This document shows, piece by piece, positions 10,415 to 18,260 of a DNA stretch of 64,000 nucleotides (its first letter is position 1; every line of letters begins with the position of its first letter). Made by a program: the position numbers and the translations under genes. Source of the DNA: Pseudomonas triticifolii (lineage in GTDB: Bacteria; Pseudomonadota; Gammaproteobacteria; Pseudomonadales; Pseudomonadaceae); contig NZ_JACONV010000009.1 in assembly GCF_014358015.1 (NCBI RefSeq), forward strand, positions 1 through 64,000, given 5' to 3'. Under the pieces are notes generated by a model. The model saw only the letters and a list, made by a program, of their open reading frames with translations. It did no database searches and was not told where the DNA came from.

Positions 10415-10545
10415 GGGCGCGGATTATACGCACTTTGCCGGGCTTCGACAGACGCCCAATTAGCCGGTTTGCAGCCTTGCGCCAAGCGGCCATAATGTCG
10501 GCATAGAGCAGTTACATTTTTGAATCCATTCTTGAAGGATCGTCC

Positions 10546-12084
10546 GTGAGCCAGTCTCTCATCGCAGCCCTGCAGAACCCCGCCCTCTTCCCCCATCCGG
10601 TAGAAGACTTTCAGGTCATCGAAACGCACATTTCCTGGGTCCTGCTCACCGGGCCTTACGTCTACAAGTTCAAGAAACCAGTCAATTTCGGCTTTCTCGA
10701 CTTCACAACGCTGGCGTTGCGTGAACACTTCTGCCACGAAGAACTGCGTCTGAATCAGCGTCTGACCGACGATCTTTACCTTGAAGTGATTCCGGTCACC
10801 GGCTCGGTCGAAGCTCCACAACTGGGCGGCAGCGGTGAAGTCATCGAATACGCCCTCAAGATGCGCCAGTTTCCGCAGAGCGGCCTGCTCAGCACGCTGC
10901 AAGCCAATGGCGAACTGACAACCGGCCATATCGACGAGCTGGCAGCGCAGATTGCCGAGTTCCACCTGAAAGCTCCGCATGTGACCTCAGAATCGGAATT
11001 GGGCTCGCCTGAAAGCGCGATGGCACCCGTCGTACAAAATTTTGAGCAGATTCGCCCTTTGATCAGCGAAAAATCTGATCTGACACAACTTGATGCCCTA
11101 CAAGCCTGGGCCGAGTCGAGCTTCGAACGCCTCAAGCCTCTGCTGACTCAGCGCAAAACGGAAGGCTTCATCCGCGAGTGCCACGGGGACATTCACTTGG
11201 GCAACGCGACGCTAATCGACGGCAAGGTGGTGTTGTTCGACTGCATCGAATTCAACGAACCGTTTCGCAAGACCGACGTTTACGCAGACATCGGCTTCCT
11301 GGCCATGGACCTGGAAGATCGCGGCCTGAAGTCGCTGTCTCGGCGTCTGATCAGCCAATACCTGGAAAAAACCGGCGATTATGAAGGCCTGGAGTTGCTC
11401 AACTTCTACAAGGCTTATCGGGCAATGGTACGCGCCAAGGTCGCGCTGTTCAGCCAGCCTGCCGACGCCGATGGTGTGCAGCGCGCCGCCACCCTTCGCC
11501 AATACCGCAACTACGCCAATCTGGCCGAAAGCTACAGCGCCATTCCTTCGCCCTTTCTGGTCATCACCCATGGCGTATCCGCTGTTGGCAAAAGCCACGT
11601 CGCGATGCGTCTGGTCGAATCGCTGGGTGCGATCCGCCTGCGCTCGGACGTGGAGCGCAAACGCATGTTCTCCCAGGAAAGCTCGACACTCTATGGCGAG
11701 CAAGCCAGCAGCGCGACGTATGACCGCCTTCACGAACTGGCTGGCGAGACGCTGCGCGCCGGGTTCTCAGTGGTGATCGATGCAACCTACCTGAAGCATG
11801 AACAACGCAAAGCCGCCGCCAAGGTCGCCGAGACCACGGGTGTTCCGTTTCTTATTCTCGACTGCGAAGCCCCGGATGCGGTCATCGCAGGCTGGCTTGA
11901 ACAGCGCCAGGCGCAAAACGACGACCCGTCAGATGCGACGATGGACGTCATCAGGGCTCAGCAAGCCAGTCGCGAGCCACTCACCGCCGAAGAAATCGCC
12001 TGCAGCAAACCTGTGGCGACCCATCAAAGCGGCGATCTGGATCAATTGATCGAGCAAGTGCGCCAACGCCTTCCAGGGCTCTGA
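10546..12084 (+). CDS. Fusion of a phosphotransferase-like domain and an AAA_33-type P-loop kinase-like domain
   Basis: The first ~330 residues of this 512-residue protein resemble aminoglycoside/choline-kinase-like phosphotransferases. They carry the HGDIHLGN catalytic loop at 213-220 and FDCIEFNE at 231-238, where Asp232 is the expected metal ligand. The last ~180 residues are a small P-loop domain with Walker A GVSAVGKS at 343-350 and look like the AAA_33/zeta-toxin-type kinases. The substrate is unknown. The start is GTG at 10546, preceded by GAAGGAT. It diverges from mrcB. The two-domain architecture recurs in proteobacteria, so this is a real fusion rather than a sequencing join. Confidence 0.85.
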   Translation: MSQSLIAALQNPALFPHPVEDFQVIETHISWVLLTGPYVYKFKKPVNFGFLDFTTLALREHFCHEELRLNQRLTDDLYLEVIPVTGSVEAPQLGGSGEVIEYALKMRQFPQSGLLSTLQANGELTTGHIDELAAQIAEFHLKAPHVTSESELGSPESAMAPVVQNFEQIRPLISEKSDLTQLDALQAWAESSFERLKPLLTQRKTEGFIRECHGDIHLGNATLIDGKVVLFDCIEFNEPFRKTDVYADIGFLAMDLEDRGLKSLSRRLISQYLEKTGDYEGLELLNFYKAYRAMVRAKVALFSQPADADGVQRAATLRQYRNYANLAESYSAIPSPFLVITHGVSAVGKSHVAMRLVESLGAIRLRSDVERKRMFSQESSTLYGEQASSATYDRLHELAGETLRAGFSVVIDATYLKHEQRKAAAKVAETTGVPFLILDCEAPDAVIAGWLEQRQAQNDDPSDATMDVIRAQQASREPLTAEEIACSKPVATHQSGDLDQLIEQVRQRLPGL

Positions 12085-12179
12085 ATCGCAGGTTCAGCCG
12101 TTGGGCAGGTAATGCTTCACGGCAAAACAATAGTGGCGATACAATGGCGTCATAATTCCAACGCAACCTCGAGGCCATC

Positions 12180-12524
12180 ATGAGCCAGCCCAAACAGATC
12201 GACTCACCGCTTTATATGATGTTGCGTAAAGACAACGTCGAGGGCTTCAACCAAGAGAAGCCGAAAACCGGCACGATCGACATGGTCGGCGGCGATTTTC
12301 GGGGGCTGGATCTGCGTGAACTGGACACCACAGGCATCGACTTCACCGACGCCTATTTCCGTTCCGCCGATCTGCGTGGCCTGGATCTACGCAATACCCC
12401 AATGGAAGGCGCGAGCATCGCTCATGCACAGATTTCAGGGGTATTTTTCCCGGCTGAGCTGACGGCTGACGAGATTCTGATGTCGGTGAATTTCGGTACC
12501 CGCCTGCGCTACCGCACCCGCTGA
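12180..12524 (+). CDS. Small pentapeptide-repeat-like protein
   Basis: In this 114-residue protein, residues about 40-85 contain A(D/N)LxX-like pentapeptides (FRGLDLRELD, DAYFRSADLRGLDLRN). These would form a short right-handed beta-helix of about two turns. There is no signal peptide or membrane segment. The repeats are too few for the DNA-mimic coil of Qnr-type proteins. The function is unknown. A possible promoter with TACAAT lies near 12138. The gene is monocistronic and is followed by the PrrF-type RNA. Confidence 0.75.
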   Translation: MSQPKQIDSPLYMMLRKDNVEGFNQEKPKTGTIDMVGGDFRGLDLRELDTTGIDFTDAYFRSADLRGLDLRNTPMEGASIAHAQISGVFFPAELTADEILMSVNFGTRLRYRTR

Positions 12525-12683
12525 ATCTATTCAGTCCTGCCCCGGCATGCGCAACGCATGCCGGGCGGCGATGCGCGAATACCTTCAAACCTGTCTGCTT
12601 CAACGCTCCCAGATCCATTACCTGACCAAACCTGTGCTACTGCAAGGGTTTTGAGCTGACGGCTGCGTGCTGGAAAACAGGTG

Positions 12684-12715
12684 TTGACTTAGAAATGAGA
12701 ATCGTTATGATTATC
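12684..12715 (+). promoter_or_regulatory. Promoter with overlapping Fur box for the PrrF-type sRNA
   Basis: TTGACT (12684-12689), a 16-nt spacer and TATGAT (12706-12711) form a good sigma70 promoter. A Fur-box-like AT-rich imperfect palindrome (GAGAATCGTTATGATTATC at 12697-12715) covers the spacer and -10 box. Iron-loaded Fur bound here would block RNA polymerase, so the RNA should be made under iron starvation. Confidence 0.85.
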
Positions 12716-12717
12716 AC

Positions 12718-12829
12718 ATCCGGTCGCGAGACTGGACGATACCTGAAAGACCTTGGTTCGGACTTTCAGATTATCTCCTCATCAGGCTAATCACGGTTTT
12801 TGACCCGGCTTTTTGCCGGGTCTTTTTTT
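12718..12829 (+). ncRNA. prrF: PrrF-family iron-responsive small RNA
   Basis: This is an RNA of about 110 nt. After a variable 5' hairpin (GGTCGCGAGACTGGACGATACC) it contains the block TCCTCATCAGGCTAATCACG (12776-12795), which I recognise as the conserved PrrF pairing region. An intrinsic terminator follows: GACCCGGC / GCCGGGTC with a TTTTT loop and seven T (12802-12829). PrrF RNAs are the Pseudomonas functional counterpart of RyhB; with Hfq they repress mRNAs of iron-rich proteins when iron is scarce. The 5' end is inferred from the promoter. One copy is seen here; P. aeruginosa carries two in tandem. Confidence 0.9.
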
Positions 12830-12859
12830 GCCCGCGAAATAGCTTCAGGCCGCTGCGAT

Positions 12860-13630
12860 TCAGTTGGCTGATTGATGCACGCCCAGGTGCACCAGCAGAT
12901 CATCCAGCAGGCTCGACGCCCCCAGGCGCACGCGATCAGCGCCTGTCCATTGTGCGCCGAAACGTGCCTGGGCTAATTGCATGAAGAGCCGGGCGTCTTC
13001 CAGCGTCCGAATGCCGCCCGCCGCCTTGAACCCGGCCTGCCCGCCCACTTCGGCAATGGATTCGAGCATGATCCGCGCCGCTTGAGGCGTCGCGTGAGTG
13101 ACGGCCTTGCCGGTGCTGGTCTTGATAAAGTTGGCGCCCGCCTCGATCGCCGTCTGACAGGCAGTGCGGATGAGCTGGGGATCACGTAACTCTCCGGTCT
13201 CCAGCGTTACCGTCAGTTTGATGCCGTTGGAACACATGGCTTTGCAGGCCGAGACCAGGTCCAGGCCTATTTGCAGATCGCCACTGAGCAGTGCACGAAA
13301 CGGGTAGACCACGTCAATTTCGTCAGCCCCTGAAACAATAGCCGCACGTGTCTCGGAGGCCACAGACTCGATAAGTACTCCTCCGTGGGGGAAGTTGACC
13401 GCGGCCACGACGCTCACTGAGTGAGCCATCAACCGATCCAGCGTCGTGCGCGCCAGGCATACGAAACGCGGAGAAACGCAGACCGCGGCCACTGGCCCCA
13501 GAGGCGTCAACGCACGCTGGCAAATGCCCATGACGCGCTGCTCGGTGTCGTCGTTGTTCAAGGCGAACAACTCCAGCAATGCAATGGCCTGACGCGCCAG
13601 TTGCTCGTTATCCGTGGTGATCGTATTCAT
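12860..13630 (-). CDS. deoC: Deoxyribose-phosphate aldolase
   Basis: DeoC cleaves 2-deoxyribose-5-phosphate to acetaldehyde and glyceraldehyde-3-phosphate in deoxynucleoside breakdown. The 256-residue TIM-barrel protein has the Schiff-base lysine Lys170 in NFIKTSTG, the proton-relay Lys202 in FKAAGGIR and Asp106 in DEIDVVYP, matching the E. coli-type catalytic set. No other deo genes are adjacent. It converges with the PrrF-type RNA, whose terminator lies about 30 nt beyond the deoC stop. Confidence 0.95.
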   Translation of the reverse strand: MNTITTDNEQLARQAIALLELFALNNDDTEQRVMGICQRALTPLGPVAAVCVSPRFVCLARTTLDRLMAHSVSVVAAVNFPHGGVLIESVASETRAAIVSGADEIDVVYPFRALLSGDLQIGLDLVSACKAMCSNGIKLTVTLETGELRDPQLIRTACQTAIEAGANFIKTSTGKAVTHATPQAARIMLESIAEVGGQAGFKAAGGIRTLEDARLFMQLAQARFGAQWTGADRVRLGASSLLDDLLVHLGVHQSAN

Positions 13631-13886
13631 GCCGTTTCACTCTTAAAAACATGAGCGGGACGATATATGACGCACCGCTTGAAAGGCCCGCCGTCCGACC
13701 TTAAGAGAGAGGTACTACGCCAACATGAGAAGAGTCCGACTCAATCATTGATCGGGAGCCGCAGCCATGACTTCCGGCTTCTGTTCAGGTCTGGTGGGAT
13801 AATCCGACAGCGCGACTCGCGCCTTGACCTGCCACACTAACCGGGTAGGTATAAGAAACGTCGATGAACACCGCCGTGGAGGCTGT

Positions 13887-14225
13887 TTGAAACTACTTTG
13901 TCCATCAAGCTATCTGGCCGAGTCGCAGAGCCGAGGCCTGGAAGTCGATGACATCAGGTTGTTGGCGGTGCGTCGGCACGGCGAGGTCTTCGTTTACAAG
14001 AACCGCTGCCCACATCGTGGCATCGCCCTAGAGTGGCAAGCGGACCAGTTTCTGGACAGCAGCGCCAGCCTGATCCAGTGCGCCACCCATGGCGCGCTGT
14101 TCCTGATTGAAAATGGCGAATGTGTTGCCGGACCTTGTGAGGGACAGTCATTGACAGCGGTGGCGTGCCGCGAAGATGAGCGGGGCATCTGGGTAGCACT
14201 GCCCGCGAGCGACGAGGACTCATAA
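13887..14225 (+). CDS. Small Rieske [2Fe-2S] protein
   Basis: This is a stand-alone Rieske ferredoxin-like protein of 112 residues with both cluster-binding motifs, CPHRG (Cys41, His43) and CATHG (Cys65, His68). There is no transmembrane anchor, signal or oxygenase domain, so it is probably a soluble electron carrier or regulator; the partner is unknown. I chose a TTG start at 13887 because GGAGG (13878-13882) lies 4 nt upstream. An in-frame ATG much further up (13824) would add residues that look nothing like the family. It converges with sfsA. Confidence 0.85.
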   Translation: MKLLCPSSYLAESQSRGLEVDDIRLLAVRRHGEVFVYKNRCPHRGIALEWQADQFLDSSASLIQCATHGALFLIENGECVAGPCEGQSLTAVACREDERGIWVALPASDEDS

Positions 14226-14254
14226 AGCACTCTGAGGACGCGCTCCACGCCGGG

Positions 14255-14968
14255 TCACTTCGTCCATTGCACCTGCAAACGCCGATCGATGCGGATCGCC
14301 TGCGGCGTCAACTGCACGCCATAGGCCAGGATCTCCACGCCGGCGTCGATGGCGTCGCGCAATGCAGCGGCATAAGCCGGGTCGATCTCTTCAGCTGGAC
14401 GTACCGCTTCGATTCCCGTCAGGTTGCAGCAATACAACAGCACTGCACGCACGCCGTCTCGCGCCAGCGTCGCGAGTTCACGCAGATGACGGGCGCCACG
14501 CTGGGTCACAGCGTCCGGAAATGCCGCAACGCCGGTGCCGTCGAAACCAAGCGTTACACTTTTAACTTCAAGGTACAGATAGCCCTCGGGGTATTCGAGC
14601 CGAAAGTCCACACGGCTTTTTTCCTGTCCATAGGCCACCTCGCGCTTGAGCCCGGTGAATCCGGCAAGCTCGCTGATCACGCCAGCGCGCAGCGCTTCCT
14701 CCACCAATGTATTGGCGCGGCCGGTATTGATGCAGGCAAAACGTCCCTGCGGCGTCTCGCTGATTTCCCAAGTCCCTGGCAGCTTGCGCTTGGGGTCGCT
14801 GGAGCGACTGAACCACACACGCCCGCCCGGCATCATGCAATTGAGCATCGAGCCGGTATTGGGGCAATGAATGGTCAGCCGCTCGCCGCTGTCGGTTTCG
14901 ATGTCAGCGAGAAAGCGTTTGTAACGAACAATCAGGCGACCCTGCTCAAGTTCAGGCGAAAAATGCAT
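14255..14968 (-). CDS. sfsA: SfsA, sugar fermentation stimulation protein / nuclease-fold DNA-binding protein
   Basis: The 237-residue protein is of the SfsA family, which has an OB-like N-terminus and a restriction-endonuclease-like core. The nuclease-fold residues are visible as SRVDF (118-122) and EVKS (134-137). E. coli SfsA binds DNA and affects maltose utilisation; a nuclease role has been proposed. The ATG at 14968 overlaps the stop of the upstream aminotransferase (ATGA), so the two genes are coupled. A slightly longer start inside the aminotransferase gene is less likely. Confidence 0.92.
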   Translation of the reverse strand: MHFSPELEQGRLIVRYKRFLADIETDSGERLTIHCPNTGSMLNCMMPGGRVWFSRSSDPKRKLPGTWEISETPQGRFACINTGRANTLVEEALRAGVISELAGFTGLKREVAYGQEKSRVDFRLEYPEGYLYLEVKSVTLGFDGTGVAAFPDAVTQRGARHLRELATLARDGVRAVLLYCCNLTGIEAVRPAEEIDPAYAAALRDAIDAGVEILAYGVQLTPQAIRIDRRLQVQWTK

Positions 14969-16140
14969 CAGGCGCTCCAACTGCGCAGGCCACGCGTGAT
15001 GCGCTCGACGGCCTCTTGCAACCTGGGCAGGTTCTGCGTGTAGGCAAAACGCACGTGATGCCCGGCCAGATGACGGCCAAAATCCAGCCCCGGCGTGAAC
15101 GCCACATGCTCGGTTTCCAGAAAGTGCCGGCAGAATGCGAACGCATCGCCACCGAAGGCGCTGATATCGGCGTAGAGGTAGAACGCGCCCTCTGGCTCGA
15201 CGGCGATACCGAAGCCCAGTTCACGCAACGCCGGTAACAGGAAGTCACGGCGACGTCCGAACTCTTCGCGGCGCTGCTCCAGAATCTCCAGTGTTTGAGG
15301 CTCGAAACAGGCGAGCGCTGCGTATTGCGCCATGCTCGGCGCGCTGATGTAGAGGTTTTGCGCCAGCTTTTCCAGATCCGCTACCGCATCGTCGGGCGCA
15401 ACCAGCCAGCCCAGACGCCACCCCGTCATGCCAAAATATTTTGAAAAACTGTTGAGCACGAACGCGTCGTTATCGACTTCCAGCACGCTGCTTGCATCCA
15501 TGCCGTACGTGAGGCCGTGATAGATCTCATCCACCACCAGATGCCCGTCGCGCGCTTTCAGCGTCTGCGAAAGCGCCGCCAGCTCGTCGCGGTGCAGCAA
15601 CGTGCCGGTCGGGTTGGCCGGCGATGCCACCAATGCGCCCACGCTGTCGCCATTCCAGTGCCGCTCGACCAGCTCGGGGGTCAACTGGTAACGCTCCTCA
15701 GGGCCTACTGGCACCAATTGCGCACCGCCCTCGACCAGCCGCAGGAAATGCCGGTTGCACGGATAGCCAGGGTCAGCGAGCAACCAGTGCTTGCCCGGAT
15801 CGACCAGCAGACTGCTGGCTAGCAATAAAGCGCCCGAACCGCCTGGGGTGACGAGAATCCGTTGCGGGTCAATACTGACCTGATAGCGTTGCGCATAGAA
15901 ACCGGAGATGGCCTCACGTAGCTCGGGCAGGCCCCGGGCAGCGGTGTAGCGCGTCTTGCCGTTTGCCAACGCGGCCTGGCCCGCCGCAATGATCGGGTCG
16001 GCCGTGGTGAAATCAGGCTCACCTATTTCAAGGTGAATGACATCGTGTCCCATTGCCTGCAATTCGTTGGCGCGCGCCAACAGCGCCATGACGTGAAAGG
16101 GTTCGATGGCACGACTGCGCGCGCTGTAAGGCTGGGCCAT
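14968..16140 (-). CDS. PLP-dependent class I/II aminotransferase
   Basis: This 390-residue fold-type I aminotransferase has the PLP-binding lysine Lys234 in [16 protein letters not shown]. Asn176 is in SPANPTG, Asp204 in VVDEIYHG, and the C-terminal half contains the substrate carboxylate-binding region. The exact substrate cannot be read from sequence. The ATG at 16140 is preceded by AAGGAAGA at good spacing; a longer frame to 16209 lacks such a site. It forms an overlapping pair with sfsA. A perfect palindrome lies 37 nt upstream of the start (16177-16190). Confidence 0.9.
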   Translation of the reverse strand: MAQPYSARSRAIEPFHVMALLARANELQAMGHDVIHLEIGEPDFTTADPIIAAGQAALANGKTRYTAARGLPELREAISGFYAQRYQVSIDPQRILVTPGGSGALLLASSLLVDPGKHWLLADPGYPCNRHFLRLVEGGAQLVPVGPEERYQLTPELVERHWNGDSVGALVASPANPTGTLLHRDELAALSQTLKARDGHLVVDEIYHGLTYGMDASSVLEVDNDAFVLNSFSKYFGMTGWRLGWLVAPDDAVADLEKLAQNLYISAPSMAQYAALACFEPQTLEILEQRREEFGRRRDFLLPALRELGFGIAVEPEGAFYLYADISAFGGDAFAFCRHFLETEHVAFTPGLDFGRHLAGHHVRFAYTQNLPRLQEAVERITRGLRSWSA

Positions 16141-16490
16141 GGGTCTTCCTTTATGGAGAAGGCGTGTAGAAATATGTCTGTCATGACAGAGGGGCACGAT
16201 TCTACCCAACCCCAGACTTGCGGTGCGCTAAATGATCCGCCGGAGGGTATCGATAAATCTTGAATAAAAGAAAGCTACGACGGCCGCCAAAGACTAGAGT
16301 TCATTTAAAGCACGGCCAGTTTTGTCAGGGTCGTCCCGGTAACCAGACCGCGTCGTCATGCTCGACAACCGGGAGTAGCGCACTCCGATTTGATCTGGTA
16401 AGTTCGCCCGCTTGCAGCTGCAGGGCCGACGGGTGTCGGTGATGGAACAATCCTGCGCAATAGATTAGAAGAGTGAGAGGCGGTCCCTAC
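16141..16490. other. Divergent upstream region between the aminotransferase gene and dksA
   Basis: This is a 350-nt non-coding stretch. The left end carries the aminotransferase upstream region with the palindrome at 16177-16190 and a candidate leftward -10 TAGAAT (16199-16204). The right end is the dksA leader. It contains no intact gene that I can support; short frames here have no ribosome binding sites. Confidence 0.5.
16177..16190. promoter_or_regulatory. Perfect 14-bp palindrome, candidate operator
   Basis: TCTGTCATGACAGA is perfectly self-complementary. It lies just downstream of the candidate start point set by TAGAAT (16199-16204, minus strand) for the aminotransferase-sfsA pair. 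This is the usual size and placement of a dimeric repressor site; the regulator is not known. Confidence 0.4.
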
Positions 16491-16931
16491 ATGCCCACCC
16501 AAGAAAAGCAACAGAACCATCTAATCAGCGGCTTTGAACCCTACGTTGCAACGAAGGGTGAAGAGTACATGAGCGAGCCGATGCGCGCGCACTTCACCAA
16601 GATCCTGAACAAGTGGAAACAGGACCTGATGCAAGAGGTCGACCGCACGGTAGACCACATGAAGGACGAGGCTGCCAACTTCCCAGATCCGGCCGACCGC
16701 GCCAGTCAGGAAGAAGAATTCAGTCTGGAACTTCGTGCCCGTGACCGCGAGCGCAAGCTGATCAAGAAGATCGACAAGACGCTGCAACTCATTCTTGATG
16801 AGGAATATGGCTGGTGCGATTCCTGCGGTGTAGAAATCGGCATTCGCCGTCTCGAAGCCCGTCCGACCGCCGACCTGTGCATCGACTGCAAGACCCTCGC
16901 AGAAATCAAGGAAAAACAGGTCGGTAAATGA
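16491..16931 (+). CDS. dksA: RNA polymerase-binding transcription factor DksA
   Basis: DksA enters the secondary channel of RNA polymerase and, with ppGpp, mediates the stringent response, repressing rRNA promoters and activating amino acid promoters. The 146-residue protein has a coiled-coil domain with the tip motif DxxDxA (Asp66, Asp69, Ala71) and a C-terminal zinc finger with all four cysteines (Cys109, Cys112, Cys130, Cys133), so it is the zinc-containing paralogue. The start is ATG 16491. It is followed by a strong terminator at 16955-16979. Confidence 0.97.
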   Translation: MPTQEKQQNHLISGFEPYVATKGEEYMSEPMRAHFTKILNKWKQDLMQEVDRTVDHMKDEAANFPDPADRASQEEEFSLELRARDRERKLIKKIDKTLQLILDEEYGWCDSCGVEIGIRRLEARPTADLCIDCKTLAEIKEKQVGK

Positions 16932-16954
16932 CCTGTCAGGGCCTGCCTTGAATG

Positions 16955-16979
16955 AAAAAGACGCTTAGGCGTCTTTTTT
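16955..16979 (+). terminator. Intrinsic terminator after dksA
   Basis: AAAAAGACGC, loop TTAG, GCGTC and TTTTTT form a compact hairpin with a U-tract, 24 nt after the dksA stop. Confidence 0.88.
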
Positions 16980-17097
16980 GGTTTTTGCGGATCATCTGCG
17001 TGTTTACGAACGCTTGCCTGTATCGACCGGCCGGCTTCCAACAAACGCCCTACTGCCGCGCTTGATAGCCCAACCTGAGCCCCAGTACCATCCGGCC

Positions 17098-17985
17098 ATG
17101 AAAAAATCTGCCTATATCGGGCGCTTTGCGCCAACGCCCAGCGGTTATCTGCACTTTGGCTCGCTGGTGGCGGCGCTCGCCTCGTACCTGGACGCGCGTG
17201 CCGCAGGCGGCCAGTGGCTGATGCGCATGGAAGACCTGGATCCGCCTCGCGAAGTGCCGGGCGCACAACTCGCTATTCTCGAAACGCTGGAGCGCTACGG
17301 CTTTGAATGGGACGGCGAGCTGATCCGCCAGAGCGAACGCCACGACGCTTACGCAGCCGTTATCAATCGCTGGTTCAGCCATGGCCTGGCCTATGCCTGC
17401 ACCTGCTCACGCAAACAGCTCGAAGCGTATCAAGGCGTGTACCCGGGATTGTGTCGCAACGCAGGGCATTCGCCCGAGAATGCGGCGATACGCATTCGCG
17501 TGCCGGAACTGGAGTATTGCTTCGAAGACCGGGTGCAGGGCACCTTGCGCATGCACCTGGGCAATGAAAGCGGGGACTTTGTGATTCGTCGACGCGATGG
17601 CCTGTACGCCTATCAACTGGCCGTCGTCATCGATGATGCCTGGCAAGGCGTGACCGATATCGTGCGCGGCGCGGATCTGCTGGATTCGACACCGCGTCAT
17701 TTGTATCTGCAGGAATTGCTGGGTATTGCTGCGCCGCGCTACCTGCATGTGCCACTGATTACCCAGCCGGACGGCCACAAACTCGGCAAGTCCTACCGTT
17801 CACCACCACTCCCGGCCGATCAGGCCACGCCCCTGCTGCTGCGCGCATTGCGTGCACTGGGCCAGCCGACTGATTCACAGCTGGATTATGGAACACCTCA
17901 AGAGGTACTGGCCTGGGGTATTGCGCACTGGAATGCCGATCTGATCCCCAGGCAGCGCAACATTGAAGAAGCCCGGATAGACTGA
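17098..17985 (+). CDS. gluQ: Glutamyl-Q tRNA(Asp) synthetase
   Basis: GluQ is a truncated glutamyl-tRNA synthetase paralogue that charges glutamate onto the queuosine base of tRNA-Asp. The 295-residue protein has the class I signature HFGS (19-22) and the KMSKS-like KLGKS (228-232). The zinc site is Cys101, Cys103, Tyr115, Cys119, and the anticodon-binding domain of true GltX is absent. The ATG at 17098 has a weak ribosome binding site, but the conserved core begins directly after it. The usual dksA-gluQ neighbourhood is kept, although the dksA terminator lies between them. Confidence 0.94.
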   Translation: MKKSAYIGRFAPTPSGYLHFGSLVAALASYLDARAAGGQWLMRMEDLDPPREVPGAQLAILETLERYGFEWDGELIRQSERHDAYAAVINRWFSHGLAYACTCSRKQLEAYQGVYPGLCRNAGHSPENAAIRIRVPELEYCFEDRVQGTLRMHLGNESGDFVIRRRDGLYAYQLAVVIDDAWQGVTDIVRGADLLDSTPRHLYLQELLGIAAPRYLHVPLITQPDGHKLGKSYRSPPLPADQATPLLLRALRALGQPTDSQLDYGTPQEVLAWGIAHWNADLIPRQRNIEEARID

Positions 17986-18083
17986 GCCAGAGCGGTTGCT
18001 GAAAACTACTGCTCATGGCTACTTGCAGCTTGTCGCGCATCCGTTACCATGCCGCTCCTCATCTACCAGCGCAGGGAGACCAG

Positions 18084-18260
18084 ATGTACATATACCGGTT
18101 GGTTTTGCTTCTGGTGGTAGGTATTTACCTTTTTTCTCCGGCCATCATGGATTGGTGGATCGACGCGACAGGCGCCTGGTATAGGCCCTACTTGCTGTGG
18201 CTGATCCTGATCGTGGTGACCTTTATTCTGCAAAGCCAGCGAGATGCCGATGAGCTTTAG
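18084..18260 (+). CDS. cbrX: CbrX, small hydrophobic protein coupled to CbrA
   Basis: This 58-residue protein has two strongly hydrophobic segments (about 4-22 and 34-50), so it is probably a small inner-membrane protein. AGGGAG lies 7 nt before the ATG. Its last 11 nt overlap the start of cbrA in another frame, which predicts that ribosomes finishing cbrX start cbrA. A small gene in this position called cbrX has been described in Pseudomonas as translationally coupled to cbrA. A direct role of the peptide in signalling is not established. Confidence 0.85.
   Translation: MYIYRLVLLLVVGIYLFSPAIMDWWIDATGAWYRPYLLWLILIVVTFILQSQRDADEL

Noticed and set aside
13824..13886. Upstream ATG for the Rieske gene
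   Set aside because: No ribosome binding site and non-conserved-looking residues; GGAGG sits next to the TTG at 13887.
16978..17097. N-terminal extension of gluQ by 40 codons
   Set aside because: It starts inside the dksA terminator tail, and the conserved synthetase core starts at 17098.
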